64,000 bases of DNA from Prostheceraeus crozeri (taxonomy: Eukaryota > Platyhelminthes > Polycladida > Euryleptidae), in NCBI GenBank assembly GCA_907163375.1, contig CAJQUW010007012.1, forward strand, positions 46,621 through 110,620, given 5' to 3'. How positions within the stretch are numbered: the first letter of the stretch is position 1; each line of letters starts with the position of its first letter. Below are positions 1 to 11,181 of this stretch, one piece after another. The translations under genes were made by a program, and so were the position numbers. The notes under the pieces are model-generated. The model ran no database searches. It saw only the letters and a list, made by a program, of their open reading frames with translations, and had not been told where the DNA came from.

Positions 1-263
1 GAATTTTCGAGCAGGATCGTATGCTGAAAGTTGAGATCAATCAACAACAATTGGGAGATTATATTCTTAAAGGCAAATTGATAGACTCTAAAGCTTCTAC
101 TTCGTATTGATCAGGGATGTAATTGCTGATAAGTTGGCTGCAAATTGTCTATCTTAGTTGCATGTCTCACGTGCTGACTATTCTGGATTATGGTAAGCGA
201 CTGACGGTCAATCAAAAGATCAAAAAAAATAATCTTATTGATCATCTGACAAGTTAGGGACTT

Positions 264-623
264 TTATGGACCTGCGAAGAAATAGGAACCTTTTAAGGAC
301 CGAGTGGTCACCCTTACTGAAACCCCTCTCTCGACAGTAGCTTGGCCATGCGGAAGGTGTAGAAGACTTGATACCCGAATATCAGAATACTTCTTCATTG
401 TCGACTGAAGAACATCGATTCGATCTTCTTTGTCACGCTGAAACTCGAGAAAGTGTGACTTGTTGGGAACAACATCATTATTTAGAAACCTTTTCAATTC
501 CTTCCAAATAGTATCACGGTCTTTGGCGCTAACTTTCCTTATATTTGTCAATTTCACCAGAACACTGTAGAACTTGGCTATACATGCATCGGGTTCGCAT
601 GCTATTTCATTGGATCCAAGCAT
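264..623 (-). pseudogene. hAT-like transposase C-terminal fragment
   Basis: A 119-residue open stretch whose end reads LLHLPHGQATVERG. This matches the hAT C-terminal signature in which an ER pair sits just before the dimerisation helix (family pattern: small-H-x-x-A-x-VERGFS). The residues before it (charged helix, RDTIWKELKRFL) look like the tail of the catalytic core. There is no catalytic N-terminal half nearby and the open frame ends soon after the signature, so this is a remnant. About 290 bp to its right lies a hAT-like terminus at 909 in matching orientation, so the two are probably one internally deleted copy. The family assignment rests on one motif. Confidence 0.45.
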
Positions 624-639
624 GACAAAAACTTTACGA

Positions 640-909
640 AACTGACTTTCAACGGAGATTCGTGGAGTATGTTTTCGATAATCTCAAAATTTTGGTTTCT
701 CCTCGAAAATTCATCGCCGACTCTTTCGTGATTTTGTAAAATGAAATTTTGGAAATTTTGAAAAGAATATTCCCAAAAAATCAAAACCTCACAGATATAT
801 ATTTCGTTCATCGAAATTTCCCGGGTTTTTCGAGAAAAATGCAGATATTCGAGGGTTTTCGACACCCTCGAAAACAAATCGTGATTTTCGAGGGTCTGTA
901 CGAACCCTG
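640..909 (-). mobile_element. hAT-like element end (CAGGGTTCGTAC type)
   Basis: Read on the minus strand from 909 the sequence begins CAGGGTTCGTACAGACCCTC and continues with several copies of a TTTCGAGGG/CCCTCGAAA motif. CAGGGTTCGTAC is a common hAT-type terminus in animal genomes. The flank has TACTACAT at 910-917 and again at 927-934. No opposite end is in the window, so the target duplication is not proven. Confidence 0.4.
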
Positions 910-961
910 TACTACATAGCTACCGATACTACATTTATGGTGAAATTGAAAAATCACTTAC

Positions 962-3900
962 GAAATCAGGCTCATTTGATGACACTTCGTATTGCCGCTT
1001 TCTTGTCGCTCTCACTTCTCTCGTGAGCTTGGAAACAGCGTTTTTCAATTCTTTTATTGTTGCCGTCAATTCTGAAAAAGACTGAACGATTCGTTTGTTA
1101 ATACACCGAATACCGTAAATGATTTCTGTTTTACACGTTCATTGATTCATAGGTGATCTTCGTTTGGCGTCAAAATATATCAATGGTTAAAATTGCCTGG
1201 TCATGGCTATCTTCAGCCAGTCTTTAAAAATCTATCTCTTTCATAAATTTCTTGTATTTTCCAAGAAATAACAAGTAGGCTATATTCCATAGCTTAAATA
1301 ACTTCAGGTAATTCAACCTATAATTACGGTCATCTGATTAAACATTTATCGAATTTTCTGGATATGTTTCGATAGCCAATGGCGCAACATGATGAAACCA
1401 AAATAGAATTATAGACCTGCCGCCCAACACTTTTCCTGCAGGGAACGTGGCCAAAATTGTTAACTAAATGAATTTGTAGTGTGTAATATAAAGTTTTCAT
1501 AACCTTGCGTCTGTCTCGCTAATAGTGGTTACTAAGGGCCACATGGCCACATGCCCTATGACCGAAAAAACTAAATCTGCAGGACTGTCGGCCATATATT
1601 TTAATGTGCTCTAACAAAAGTTCTTGGATAATGGAATATCAAGCATGTGATGACAGACCTATTTCGTGGTTATAGCTCCATTGACAGACGCATTTGAATG
1701 TCTCATAATTAATGATTTTTGCAGGATAACTGGCCAAAGCTAAATGTACATCCAAATGAAAGTCCTCGATTCCCTGATTTCATAAAAGCATTTGACAGAC
1801 ATTTTCAATGGTTAAAACTTGCAAGACAGACGATGTTATTGAACATCGTAGTTTAAGTCATTGGCGATGAAAAAACAGCTGTTTTATTTTTAAATGCATA
1901 CATGACAACGACCTTGACATTCTGCATAGAAAAACAATTAATTGATCGAGAGCGCATCAAACCATTTATTTATTCTATGCATCAATCTGTGTTAAACAGT
2001 CTGCTGATATTGATTACTCTCAGGACTGGGATCGCTCATATAGCCTCATTAATGAAACGGAATCACCAGCACAACTAAAATATGAACAATTTATCATTAA
2101 TTGATAGTAATATAACATACATCTCGCATTGAATATGTACTAATTTTGAAATAGCAATAGCAATAAGCTGGATTGGAGGTGGAAATCATGAAATTCGATT
2201 GTTTTTGTTGAAATAACTGTAAAGCCTGGTTCACCACTGAATGCAGTTTATTAGCTCTTACACACGAGCGCAGTGGGTGTGACGCAAATAATTATGACAA
2301 TTTCTATCATTCATTTGACAAGAGAATAGATACTGTTGTCTATATTAGACGTTTAACCTATTATTATTCTTTATCTTCTCCATATTCGATCTACGGATTT
2401 TTCCTGTTTTTATTCTATTCCTACTCGTTTGTTTAATGTCTTGATTTTTCAAGGCCGTATCTATGAAATTATTTGAAAGTAGTCAGCTGTTTAATAGCTT
2501 CATGGAAACGGAGAATCATCAGAAAAAATATGGTTTTTCAGTAAAGAATATTATTTTTCCACGTGGAATGTATGCATACATTCGGTAACAGCTCAGAGTT
2601 ATCACCGAAATAGCTTCATGGAAAACAGAAACAAAAAAAACCAAATTCAGTCTTCAGCTTCAGAGGAACTCCACAAAGATTCTGTGTCACTATCATCCGC
2701 TTCTGTTTCACTGTCTTCATCTCCACTGTTGGACCCCTGCAAAGTGGAAATAGATAGGATAAAATCAAAAATGTCTTGTTACGCCTATCATCGTCTGATG
2801 TTTGTTTACGTTTGATATCTGTAGTGGCTGTTATCTATGCGAATCGATATTGTTATGGTATCTGTAGATGTATCTGTATATGTAGTGTTGGATCTCTATT
2901 ATTTTGTACATGATATTTTCAAATTACAAATGTTGTTCTATCGTTTTCATTATATATTATCCTGCCCTGTTGCAAGCACGTCTTTTCATAACATTGTCTG
3001 ATTCACGAGGGTTCTTTAAAAAGGTTAGGGCCCGCCACATTGAAAAGTGCCGGTCTGAAAAGTGAAGTCAGATGTTCCGGAACAATTTCCGAGGAGAACC
3101 ATTCAGGAATGAGGCATCCATCTTTGGATTTCCATCCATAATTCAATGGATTCAGCTGACTGGTTGGAAAACCATTGCTTGCTCGTTCCCAAATGATGGC
3201 TACGTATTGACAGCGTTTTATCTTCATTTTCAATGTATGCAAGGAGGGAGGAAGAAGTGCAAGGTTTACTCTATGTATGTTAAGGATTGTTCTCAAATAA
3301 AAAGAGACAGTAGGCCTATCTAATTCGTAATGGAAAATGTCATACTTTTCAGTCTTACCTGGTCAATTCTTCCTGAGAGACGACAAAATATAAGGTATCT
3401 TGCTTCATTAACATTATCGATTTCTGTTAAACCGTATATTGCGTAAACCAATGAAGTCAGTGCATTTACATCCGGTTCCACACCTCGACTTAAGTTTATT
3501 AAAGCCGGAATATATTTCTCTAACTGGTCTTTGTGTAATATGTCTAACGCTTTTCGCTTAACTTTGCCATAGAAGCACGTCGTGAAATCTGAACCTGCAA
3601 AAAGCATATAAGGCCGGTAATGCTGCTGTAAAACCCGGTCTCTCTGTTTCGAGCAAAGATGCCATACTGGATACGTCAATCAGCCGTCGGTCTGTGCTAC
3701 ATATATCCATGATGATTTTTTGAGGTTTTTTTCAGCTTCTTCTTGATTTTGTTGAAAATTCAATAGGACTAACACAAACCAAACGTTGTTCAACAGTTTC
3801 AAGAGAAATTCGAATACATTTTCCACCGTGCGATACTGTTAGACTTCGATTGCCGAACAGATGTTGGTAATTCTCGTTTTTCCACTCTTTTATCAAAAAT

Positions 3901-6900
3901 GTCGCTAAGGCATCTTTAAAGCAGGTATTTTTTAGTAAATCGACACAACGTCTTCGTGGTCTTTGATCAGGCTCACTAACAACATATGTTTGATGAAAAC
4001 CTCCGCGCCGTCGTCTTTCATCTTATTTCAGGGAATCGGTTTGTGAGTATCAAATAAAATGTGAATTTCATCACCACTCGATCTCAAAACTATCACTAGA
4101 AGTTCTCTAGCAATGTCGCCGTACGACTTATGGTCTGTCATATTCATAGCGGAGAGATATGTTTGAAGAAAGCAACCTCCATCAATGAGAGTAGCATCAA
4201 CTTTAGGGACTTCTTTTAAGGGAATTGCTTTTTGCTCCAATACTTCAACAATCACTGATTTATTTGTCGTCAGACGCGATCCGTCGCTATGTGAAATAGA
4301 CAAAGGAATTTCACTTAATGGAAATGAAAGAAGATGTTTTATATCAATGGATGTACCGGTGTTTTGTGAAGCAATCAATACAACTCTACTAAATACATCG
4401 GACATACTGTCAGTTTTACGGACAGCGGATGAAGGTTTTCGCTATTTTAACCCTTTTAAAGAACCCTCGTGAATCAGACAATGTTATGAAAAGACGTGCT
4501 TGCAACAGGGCAGTATAATATATAATGAAAACGATAGAACAACATTTGTAATTTGAAAATATCATGTACAAAATAATAGAGATCCAACACTACATATACA
4601 GATACATCTACAGATACCATAACAATATCGATTCGCATAGATAACAGCCACTACAGATATCAAACGTAAACAAACATCAGACGATGATAGGCGTAACAAG
4701 ACATTTTTGATTTTATCCTATCTATTTCCACTTTGCAGGGGTCCAACAGTGGAGATGAAGACAGTGAAACAGAAGCGGATGATAGTGACACAGAATCTTT
4801 GTGGAGTTCCTCTGAAGCTGAAGACTGAATTTGGTTTTTTTTGTTTCTGTTTTCCATGAAGCTATTTCGGTGATAACTCTGAGCTGTTACCGAATGTATG
4901 CATACATTCCACATGGAAAAATAATATTCTTTACTGAAAAACCATATTTTTTCTGATGATTCTCCGTTTCCATGAAGCTATTAAACAGCTGACTACTTTC
5001 AAATAATTTCATAGATACGGCCTTGAAAAATCAAGACATTAAACAAACGAGTAGGAATAGAATAAAAACAGGAAAAATCCGTAGATCGAATATGGAGAAG
5101 ATAAAGAATAATAATAGGTTAAACGTCTAATATAGACAACAGTATCTATTCTCTTGTCAAATGAATGATAGAAATTGTCATAATTATTTGCGTCACACCC
5201 ACTGCGCTCGTGTGTAAGAGCTAATAAACTGCATTCAGTGGTGAACCAGGCTTTACAGTTATTTCAACAAAAACAATCGAATTTCATGATTTCCACCTCC
5301 AATCCAGCTTATTGCTATTGCTATTTCAAAATTAGTACATATTCAATGCGAGATGTATGTTATATTACTATCAATTAATGATAAATTGTTCATATTTTAG
5401 TTGTGCTGGTGATTCCGTTTCATTAATGAGGCTATATGAGCGATCCCAGTCCTGAGAGTAATCAATATCAGCAGACTGTTTAACACAGATTGATGCATAG
5501 AATAAATAAATGGTTTGATGCGCTCTCGATCAATTAATTGTTTTTCTATGCAGAATGTCAAGGTCGTTGTCATGTATGCATTTAAAAATAAAACAGCTGT
5601 TTTTTCATCGCCAATGACTTAAACTACGATGTTCAATAACATCGTCTGTCTTGCAAGTTTTAACCATTGAAAATGTCTGTCAAATGCTTTTATGAAATCA
5701 GGGAATCGAGGACTTTCATTTGGATGTACATTTAGCTTTGGCCAGTTATCCTGCAAAAATCATTAATTATGAGACATTCAAATGCGTCTGTCAATGGAGC
5801 TATAACCACGAAATAGGTCTGTCATCACATGCTTGATATTCCATTATCCAAGAACTTTTGTTAGAGCACATTAAAATATATGGCCGACAATCCTGCAGAT
5901 TTAGTTTTTTCGGTCATAGGGCATGTGGCCATGTGGCCCTTAGTAACCACTATTAGCGAGACAGACGCAAGGTTATGAAAACTTTATATTACACACTACA
6001 AATTCATTTAGTTAACAATTTTGGCCACGTTCCCTGCAGGAAAAGTGTTGGGCGGCAGGTCTATTAGTTAATATTCTTATTACACTGATGATGTATGCGA
6101 ACAAAAAGCAGAGTAATCAAAACCATGATGAAGAGTGAAACAGACCATGTTACACTATATTACTGCATATTGTCATGAATTGAAAATACAGTATTGAACC
6201 GGAAAGTAGGAACTGAAGTGAATGGATTTGAAAACAAAATGGAAATGTCCTCTCTCGAGTAAGGCGTATTGTTTTCAGTAATAATTCGGCTTGAAAAATA
6301 CCAAGAATTAACGATACTAGTGCATTAGTAGGCCTATTCCGCCTGGCCCCCATACTTCAACCCCATGTGCTGCTCCAATGATGCCTGTAGAAACTCACTT
6401 CGGGTGACGGAGACCGCTGGCGACTGGTGACTGCTGAAGACTGGCTACTTAATATCAATGTGTCATTATCGTCATTGTCATCGTCAATCAATTCTTGGCT
6501 TTTGGTTGAGTCAAGTTCGGTCGGGTCAGGTGATTCCTGCTCAAAACCTTCGTCCATCGTCCTTTCCCCATCGTCCTGAAAAATACAAGATACATAATTA
6601 TGTCTCAATGTACTTAACCCAACTATCGAATTATAATCGAAAAAACATCAGCTTTATGCTCATAATTTTGTATGAGTGTGTACTTATAGTATTCCATATA
6701 ACAGAACGTAATGTTTTAAAGTAACCCAGAAATATCTAACACATGGTTATCTAAAAATATTGGTACATCAGTAAACCCTAGACAATTTATTTATTACTGC
6801 TGTCAATAACTTGAACTTACTATGAATCGCATGCTTTCGTTTAGATCAAGCTTGCCATTTGCACTTATATGTTTGTTCAGACCTTCTTCCTTCGATTTCA

Positions 6901-7245
6901 TTTCACGGGTAGTTCCTGCAAACGTTTGATCAAAATTGAAACAATTTGATTAAAACACATATCAGTAATCACTCTTGAATACTCACCAGAATATAGAAAA
7001 ACTGCCTCAAGGTCCACAGAAATCGTACTTCCTCCAGGTCCGGCTTGCGATACCTTAAGAATCACCCTGTTCTTTCGATGAAGTCCTATTTTTTTTACTA
7101 CTGACATTGATGATGGCCATGCCGCGTTGTTCAAGGAAATGATTGAATACGTCATGTCCACAGGAAAGTAGAACAGAAAGGACTGTGGGATTTCCGTGTT
7201 AATCATCATGGGCATCTCCCTCACACGCTTGCTCAGACTCATCTT
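962..7245 (-). CDS. Accessory gene 1 (5' exons; N-module, acidic linker, coiled coil), partial
   Basis: Four exons with canonical sites and matching phases: 7245-6987 (ATG at 7242), 6915-6821, 6575-6399 and 1071-962. The first three join in frame. The fourth needs one base from an exon I did not find. The N-terminal module starts MSLSKRVREMPMM and ends in AVFLYSG, followed by an acidic/Ser linker (DDDNDDNDTLILSS, then SRQRSPSPE). The last visible exon is a heptad-rich helix (ELTATIKELKNAVSKL). The gene runs off the left edge, where I would expect a BEN or DUF4806 domain by analogy with the other accessory genes here. The start lies only 112 bp beyond the stop of the transposase at 7357, on the same strand, and a 3' splice site sits just before the ATG. 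The long intron 6399-1071 holds the 4.65-kb element. No function is proven. Confidence 0.6.
1412..3027 (+). repeat. Left 1,616-bp inverted-repeat arm
   Basis: Reverse complement of 4448-6063. The arm contains an acidic open segment (read on the minus strand, about 2737-2647: GSNSGDEDSETEADDSD and onward to a stop) preceded by a good 3' splice site (pyrimidine tract then TTTGCAG). It therefore looks like a terminal exon lying inside the repeat, downstream of the central gene. Confidence 0.85.
3003..4405 (-). pseudogene. PIN/XPG-like transposon protein, decayed
   Basis: Three open blocks in order on the minus strand. Block 4405-4028 has DVFSRVVLIASQNTG and later VDATLIDGGCFLQ and IHILFDTHKP. 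The middle, about 4020-3680, is in other frames and includes QQNQEEAEKNL, matching the family's QEEADT motif. Block 3679-3320 has FAGSDFTTCFYGKVKRKAL, matching the family's GCDTTSAFYGKGK. Block 3296-3003 has LPPSLHTLKMKIKRCQYVAI and IWERASNGFP, the conserved tail. This family is common in cnidarian and other invertebrate repeats; the GxD and acidic motifs suggest a PIN/FEN1/XPG fold. At least two frame breaks are present and the N-terminus is short, so the copy looks dead. A possible last acidic exon lies in the left arm at 2737-2647. Confidence 0.6.
4448..6063 (-). repeat. Right 1,616-bp inverted-repeat arm
   Basis: Inverted copy of 1412-3027, of equal length. Differences I could see include C/T at the GGCCGACA site near 5885 and A/C in TATA(A/C) near 4513. 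Open frames in both arms are copies of the same sequence and are not independent genes. Confidence 0.85.
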
Positions 7246-7356
7246 CTGATTTGTGGAAGAAGAGAAATAATCGGTTAAGTATGTCACGTGGATGCAGTCG
7301 AACATTAAGAATATCAATGTCAAGACTCAAACTACGACGTACAAGCGGACATGTAT

Positions 7357-9703
7357 TTAATCATGCTCATATCCAATAAGGATAGGTATAAAAAATACTT
7401 CTGAATTCCTTTCAGAGACAACTGCTAGTTTTGCATCCTTAGCAAGGACCGTGCGAAGACGAATTTCACCATTAGCTATGTTTAAGAATCCGTTCCAAAA
7501 TTCATCATTAAAAAGATCGTGAAACTTTGAGCCCGATGTGTTCATTATACTACGAATTTTTTCAAAGTTAGCAATCATTAAATATATTTCATTTGTGTCA
7601 TGATTATGAAAAATGCATTCTATATGACCGAAGAATGTAAAATTTTGCAGAGAGCAAGCACCAGTAACCCAACAATTTTTGTATAAGAGTCGACTACAGT
7701 AAGAAAATGTTGACATCGAAAATCCTGATGTTGATTCAACTTTCTTATAAAATGTGACGCCACCTCTCCCTACACCATGCATCAACACGAGATCTATGAC
7801 TTCGCTATTGGGCGAAACTTCATCCGTGCTAAGAAAGCGGATATTATGTTTATCTCTTTTGTGGAAGGATTTCTTGTGGTTGATTTTATGTCGAGTCTTA
7901 TAAAGAAATCTTGAAATAGTAGATTTGCACTTATCCTTAGTTGCCTTACTCAAACCTAGAAGGTGACCGTTCGCACTTTCAAAAGAAAATGCACTCGTCA
8001 AAGACAACGGACCAATATTTCTGACGGTATCTGTAATATGCAGCAGCAAATGAACATTCATACTCATACTTTGCAAACCAAAAGTAGATTCATGATAAAT
8101 AACGTATTGTTTCAGAGCTTCTTGAATTAAGTGCAGATCATTGGACGTGGTTGGTAATAACAGCTTATAAATACATGTTGACAAAAGGTAAAAATGTGAG
8201 AAATTAATAGATGAAAGTGTATGGCGTATAATAATGGGTCCACTAAACAGAAGGAAGACCTTGAATTCCGTCGCTTTCCAGAAATGCATTAATTTAAACG
8301 ATCTGGAAGATCTATGAAATATATTCGGTACATTAATTTGTCGCGATTTATCCAAATCCTGCAATGAAACCATGCGTTTTGACAAATATAGGTTCAACAA
8401 TGCCTTTGTAACACCCTCTAGCGTTTGGTGCATATAGTCAATCGGAATCTGATCTGGTATTGTCAGTAATTCATGTAGACAAGGACGACCCTTAATACCA
8501 CGCCTTCCGCTCATAACATCCTCTTCATAGTTGTCACTGGATCTAGCAGTATAATCAACGCCTGGATACACATGTCTATGATTTGCGTGTACACCCATAA
8601 TAGCCATTGTACTGGACCATGTTCAAAATTGAAGCTTTCGCTGGTAAATCACAGACCAAACCTATAACCTGAACATTGACCGATCGACTCTGGAAGCTTG
8701 ATGTATAACCACAACGCAAACTTATCAACTGCATTCGAATGTCATCTAGGAAAGTCACCCAATCTGGCTTGCCAACTCCATACCAAAGTCCACAAAGAAT
8801 CATGTTGGAAAATGAATTGCGTATATTTAATGGCAGTTCTACTACTGAAGCCCAGACTGGCCAAAAACTGCGATTACCAGATTTTGCTACTTGAATACGG
8901 TCTGTGTTCAAAAGTAGACTTATTTCGACCGAGTTATTGGATGTCATATCCCTATTTCGAATGTACTGTCTACTGGAGTCATCATGCACGATGGTGCTTT
9001 TAAACCGAAAATTTGCTTCTTCATAAACATGTCTATGCAAAATATCGTCTAACTGCTTCTTTATATCAAGAACGTAAAATTCTGATGTACCATTAGCTTC
9101 ACTTGATCTTACATATTCTGAACAAAGTGAAGAGACAGGTTTTCTGTAAATCGAATAAAATGATGGAAGGTCACACGTTTGGGGAAGATATTTTTCCAAT
9201 AGGTGATAAACACCAGAAGAAGCTGAACGCGTCAAATTGTTAGTCGTTATCAGATTTTGAAGGTCAGATACCAACTCACTACTACAATACGCACAACCAT
9301 TGTAAAGCATTTTTTTTCTCTCGGGACCATTCGAATCTATACTATCTGAATCACTGGATTCACTACTGCTCTCTATTGCAGATATTTCAGGCAATGGTAA
9401 GTTTATGAACGAGAAAGATGATTTTATATTTGGTGTGGAGCATCTCGGCTCATCCAAATCTCTGTCAGTCTGTAGGGTACATGTCACTTCTGCTTCATCA
9501 GTTTCATCAAGATTGATGGAAACGTCTGGAATCGGCGTTAGGAGCCTGGTCTCCTCTACATCTCCAACGACCCGTGCTGAAAACACAGCCGAAACCATCG
9601 TATTAGTAGTTTGCGAAGTGCATTCGTGAAGTGCTTCTTCGTACTCAGTTCTCCGTCTTCTCCGATAATTAGATTCCTTCTTTGTTCGAGAAATTCGATA
9701 CAT
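7357..9703 (-). pseudogene. tnp2/CACTA-type transposase 1, one frame break
   Basis: Starts MYRISRTKKESNYRRRRR just after a 3' splice site (TTTCAG, about 9709) and runs in one frame to about 8620, then in another to the stop at 7357. The N-terminal part is basic, then acidic/Ser-rich (SSSESSDSDS), then has a CAYC pair. The core shows VCDLPAKASILNMVQYNGYY, then PIDYMHQTLEGVTKALLNLY, then FSFESANGHL. These fit the D-D-E pattern shared by tnp2-like proteins: xCDxPA, DYMH and FxFE. The break falls at the YYGC zinc-finger region, where a second Cys is expected, and looks like a single indel. Accessory gene 1 starts 112 bp beyond the stop. A Tc1 element inserted just upstream (9.78-11.18 kb). Confidence 0.7.
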
Positions 9704-9781
9704 CACTTCTGAAAGCTGAAGTCAAATACTTCAATATTTCTTTTGTGAGGAGAAATTCCTAAAGCAAGGCATATACATGTA

Positions 9782-11181
9782 TACTCAGTGACAAAAAGAA
9801 TGAAACAAGTCCTGATATGAATACTTATGACTTAAACTTGGTTGTACTGTACGTTTGTTTGTTGTTTGTAAAAGGAGAACTCGAATGCTTTACTCAAAAA
9901 CATTTAATTTGATACTCATGATTTTATCAACTTAAGTTAGAAACGGGTGTGACCACCGCGAGCATCCAAACAGGCATCGATCGTGAGGGCATGGATGAGC
10001 ACAGTCGCTGGATGAATGCCAGGTCTAAGAGGTTCCACTGCTCGATCAGTCTGTCGGCCAACATCTTCAAAGACACTGGTGGGTGGTTGTACCTCTCCCT
10101 CACTCTGCGGCCAAGTTCATCCCAGCAGTGCTCGATGGGGGAGAGGTCGGGAGAACGTGAGGGCCATTCCAAGGTTGGGATTCCACTGATTGCTATCCTG
10201 TTAGAGACCACTGAAGCGCGATGGGACCTTGCGTTGTCATCCTGAAAAATCAATTGATTCGATGTCACTGCTGGAACCACGACCGGTGTCACGATCTCGT
10301 CGGCATATCGCTGTCCTGTCAATGTTCCTTTCACTACGATTGCTGGTGTTTTTCCATTGTGCCAGATACCGGCCCAAACCATGACACTACCGTCGCCGTA
10401 CCGGTCGTGTTCTTTGACGCAACATGGAGCAAATCGTTCACTTGGCAAGCGATGATCACGGATCCGACCGTCGTTGAAATCGAGAGTAAACCTCGATTCA
10501 TCAGTCCAGAGCACACGTTCCCACTGACTGTCACTCCACGACTGATGACCTTGACACCACGTCACTCGTCTCCTTCGATGTTCCAGGCTCAGCGGAATTC
10601 TCACAGTGGGTCTTCGAGACTGTATACCAGCTTCTCGCAATCTTCGATATGCAGTTCGAACGCTACAGGCAACGTTCCCAGCAACCTTCCAGTACACAAT
10701 TAGCTTCGGGACGGACACAAATCTGTTTCTTTTAGCAGCTAAAACTAAGCGTGCATCTGTCCGCTTGGATGATACCCTTGGTCTTCCTGATCCGTTCTTC
10801 TTTTCCACATTTCCTTCTGCTTTCCAACGACACCACCACCTCCATACAACGACCCTTGAAATTTTCAATTCTTTCGCAACAGTTGTAGAACTTTGCCCAC
10901 AACGCATCATCCCAATTGCCATTCCTCTGGTAAAGTTATCGTGCGCCATTTCATAAGTCAAATCTGGTCAGCAGTAGGTGGTGATTCTGTTCAACTTCTA
11001 GCTGTTACTGTGATCAATATCAAATTTTGAAATTTGATGGTCCTATATCATTTCCCTTATCATATGGAGTTCAATGGTGGATACATAGAAAGCGAGATAT
11101 CATCTCAAACCATAGAAAAAAATGAAACAAACTTCCATTCAAGTCAATGATAGTTGGTTTCATTATTTATGTCAGTGAGTA
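9782..11181 (-). mobile_element. Tc1-like element, apparently whole
   Basis: Ends match as inverted repeats of about 28 bp: left TATACTCAGTGACAAAAAGA, and right, read inward, TATACTCACTGACATAAATA, with four mismatches in 29 positions. TA occurs at both borders, as expected for Tc1/mariner integration. It holds one intact transposase gene and little else. It lies between transposase 1 and the Penelope-like element. Confidence 0.85.
9927..10961 (-). CDS. Tc1-type transposase (DD34E), 344 aa, intact
   Basis: Full-length open frame of normal Tc1 size. Residues about 5-110 hold paired helix-turn-helix domains: one at GMAIGMMRCGQSSTTVAKEL, then KNGSGRPR (the GRPR-type AT-hook linker), then a second domain ending near RAYRRLREAG-like sequence. 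The catalytic triad is visible: WTDESRF (first Asp, about residue 152), FQDDNARSH (second Asp) and LSPIEHCWDEL (Glu), with 34 residues between the second Asp and the Glu. It should bind the element's terminal repeats, cut the element out and insert it at TA. An alternative start, MAHDNF, lies four codons in. No frame break is seen, so recent activity is possible. Confidence 0.92.
   Translation of the reverse strand: MTYEMAHDNFTRGMAIGMMRCGQSSTTVAKELKISRVVVWRWWCRWKAEGNVEKKNGSGRPRVSSKRTDARLVLAAKRNRFVSVPKLIVYWKVAGNVACSVRTAYRRLREAGIQSRRPTVRIPLSLEHRRRRVTWCQGHQSWSDSQWERVLWTDESRFTLDFNDGRIRDHRLPSERFAPCCVKEHDRYGDGSVMVWAGIWHNGKTPAIVVKGTLTGQRYADEIVTPVVVPAVTSNQLIFQDDNARSHRASVVSNRIAISGIPTLEWPSRSPDLSPIEHCWDELGRRVRERYNHPPVSLKMLADRLIEQWNLLDLAFIQRLCSSMPSRSMPVWMLAVVTPVSNLS

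Larger units (their letters stand above)
1412..6063 (-). mobile_element. 4,652-bp transposon with 1.6-kb terminal inverted repeats (Academ-like)
   Basis: The left arm 1412-3027 and the right arm 4448-6063 are inverted copies of 1,616 bp each. They start TAGACCTGCCGCCC and end GGGCGGCAGGTCTA, with TTA on both outer sides, consistent with a 3-bp target duplication. Reading along the arms I noticed only a handful of differences, so they are nearly identical. The 1.4-kb centre encodes, on the minus strand, pieces of a protein with a PIN/XPG-nuclease look. Academ elements are described as carrying an XPG-type nuclease and making 3-4 bp duplications, so Academ-like is my best guess; the name is inference. 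It sits in an intron of accessory gene 1. Confidence 0.7.

Noticed and set aside
2618-4914. Two identical open frames (2618-2815 plus, 4660-4914 minus) as a duplicated gene
   Set aside because: They are the same sequence in the two inverted-repeat arms, read antisense to a likely acidic terminal exon.
9949-10956. Plus-strand open frames within the Tc1 gene
   Set aside because: They are antisense shadows of the intact minus-strand transposase.
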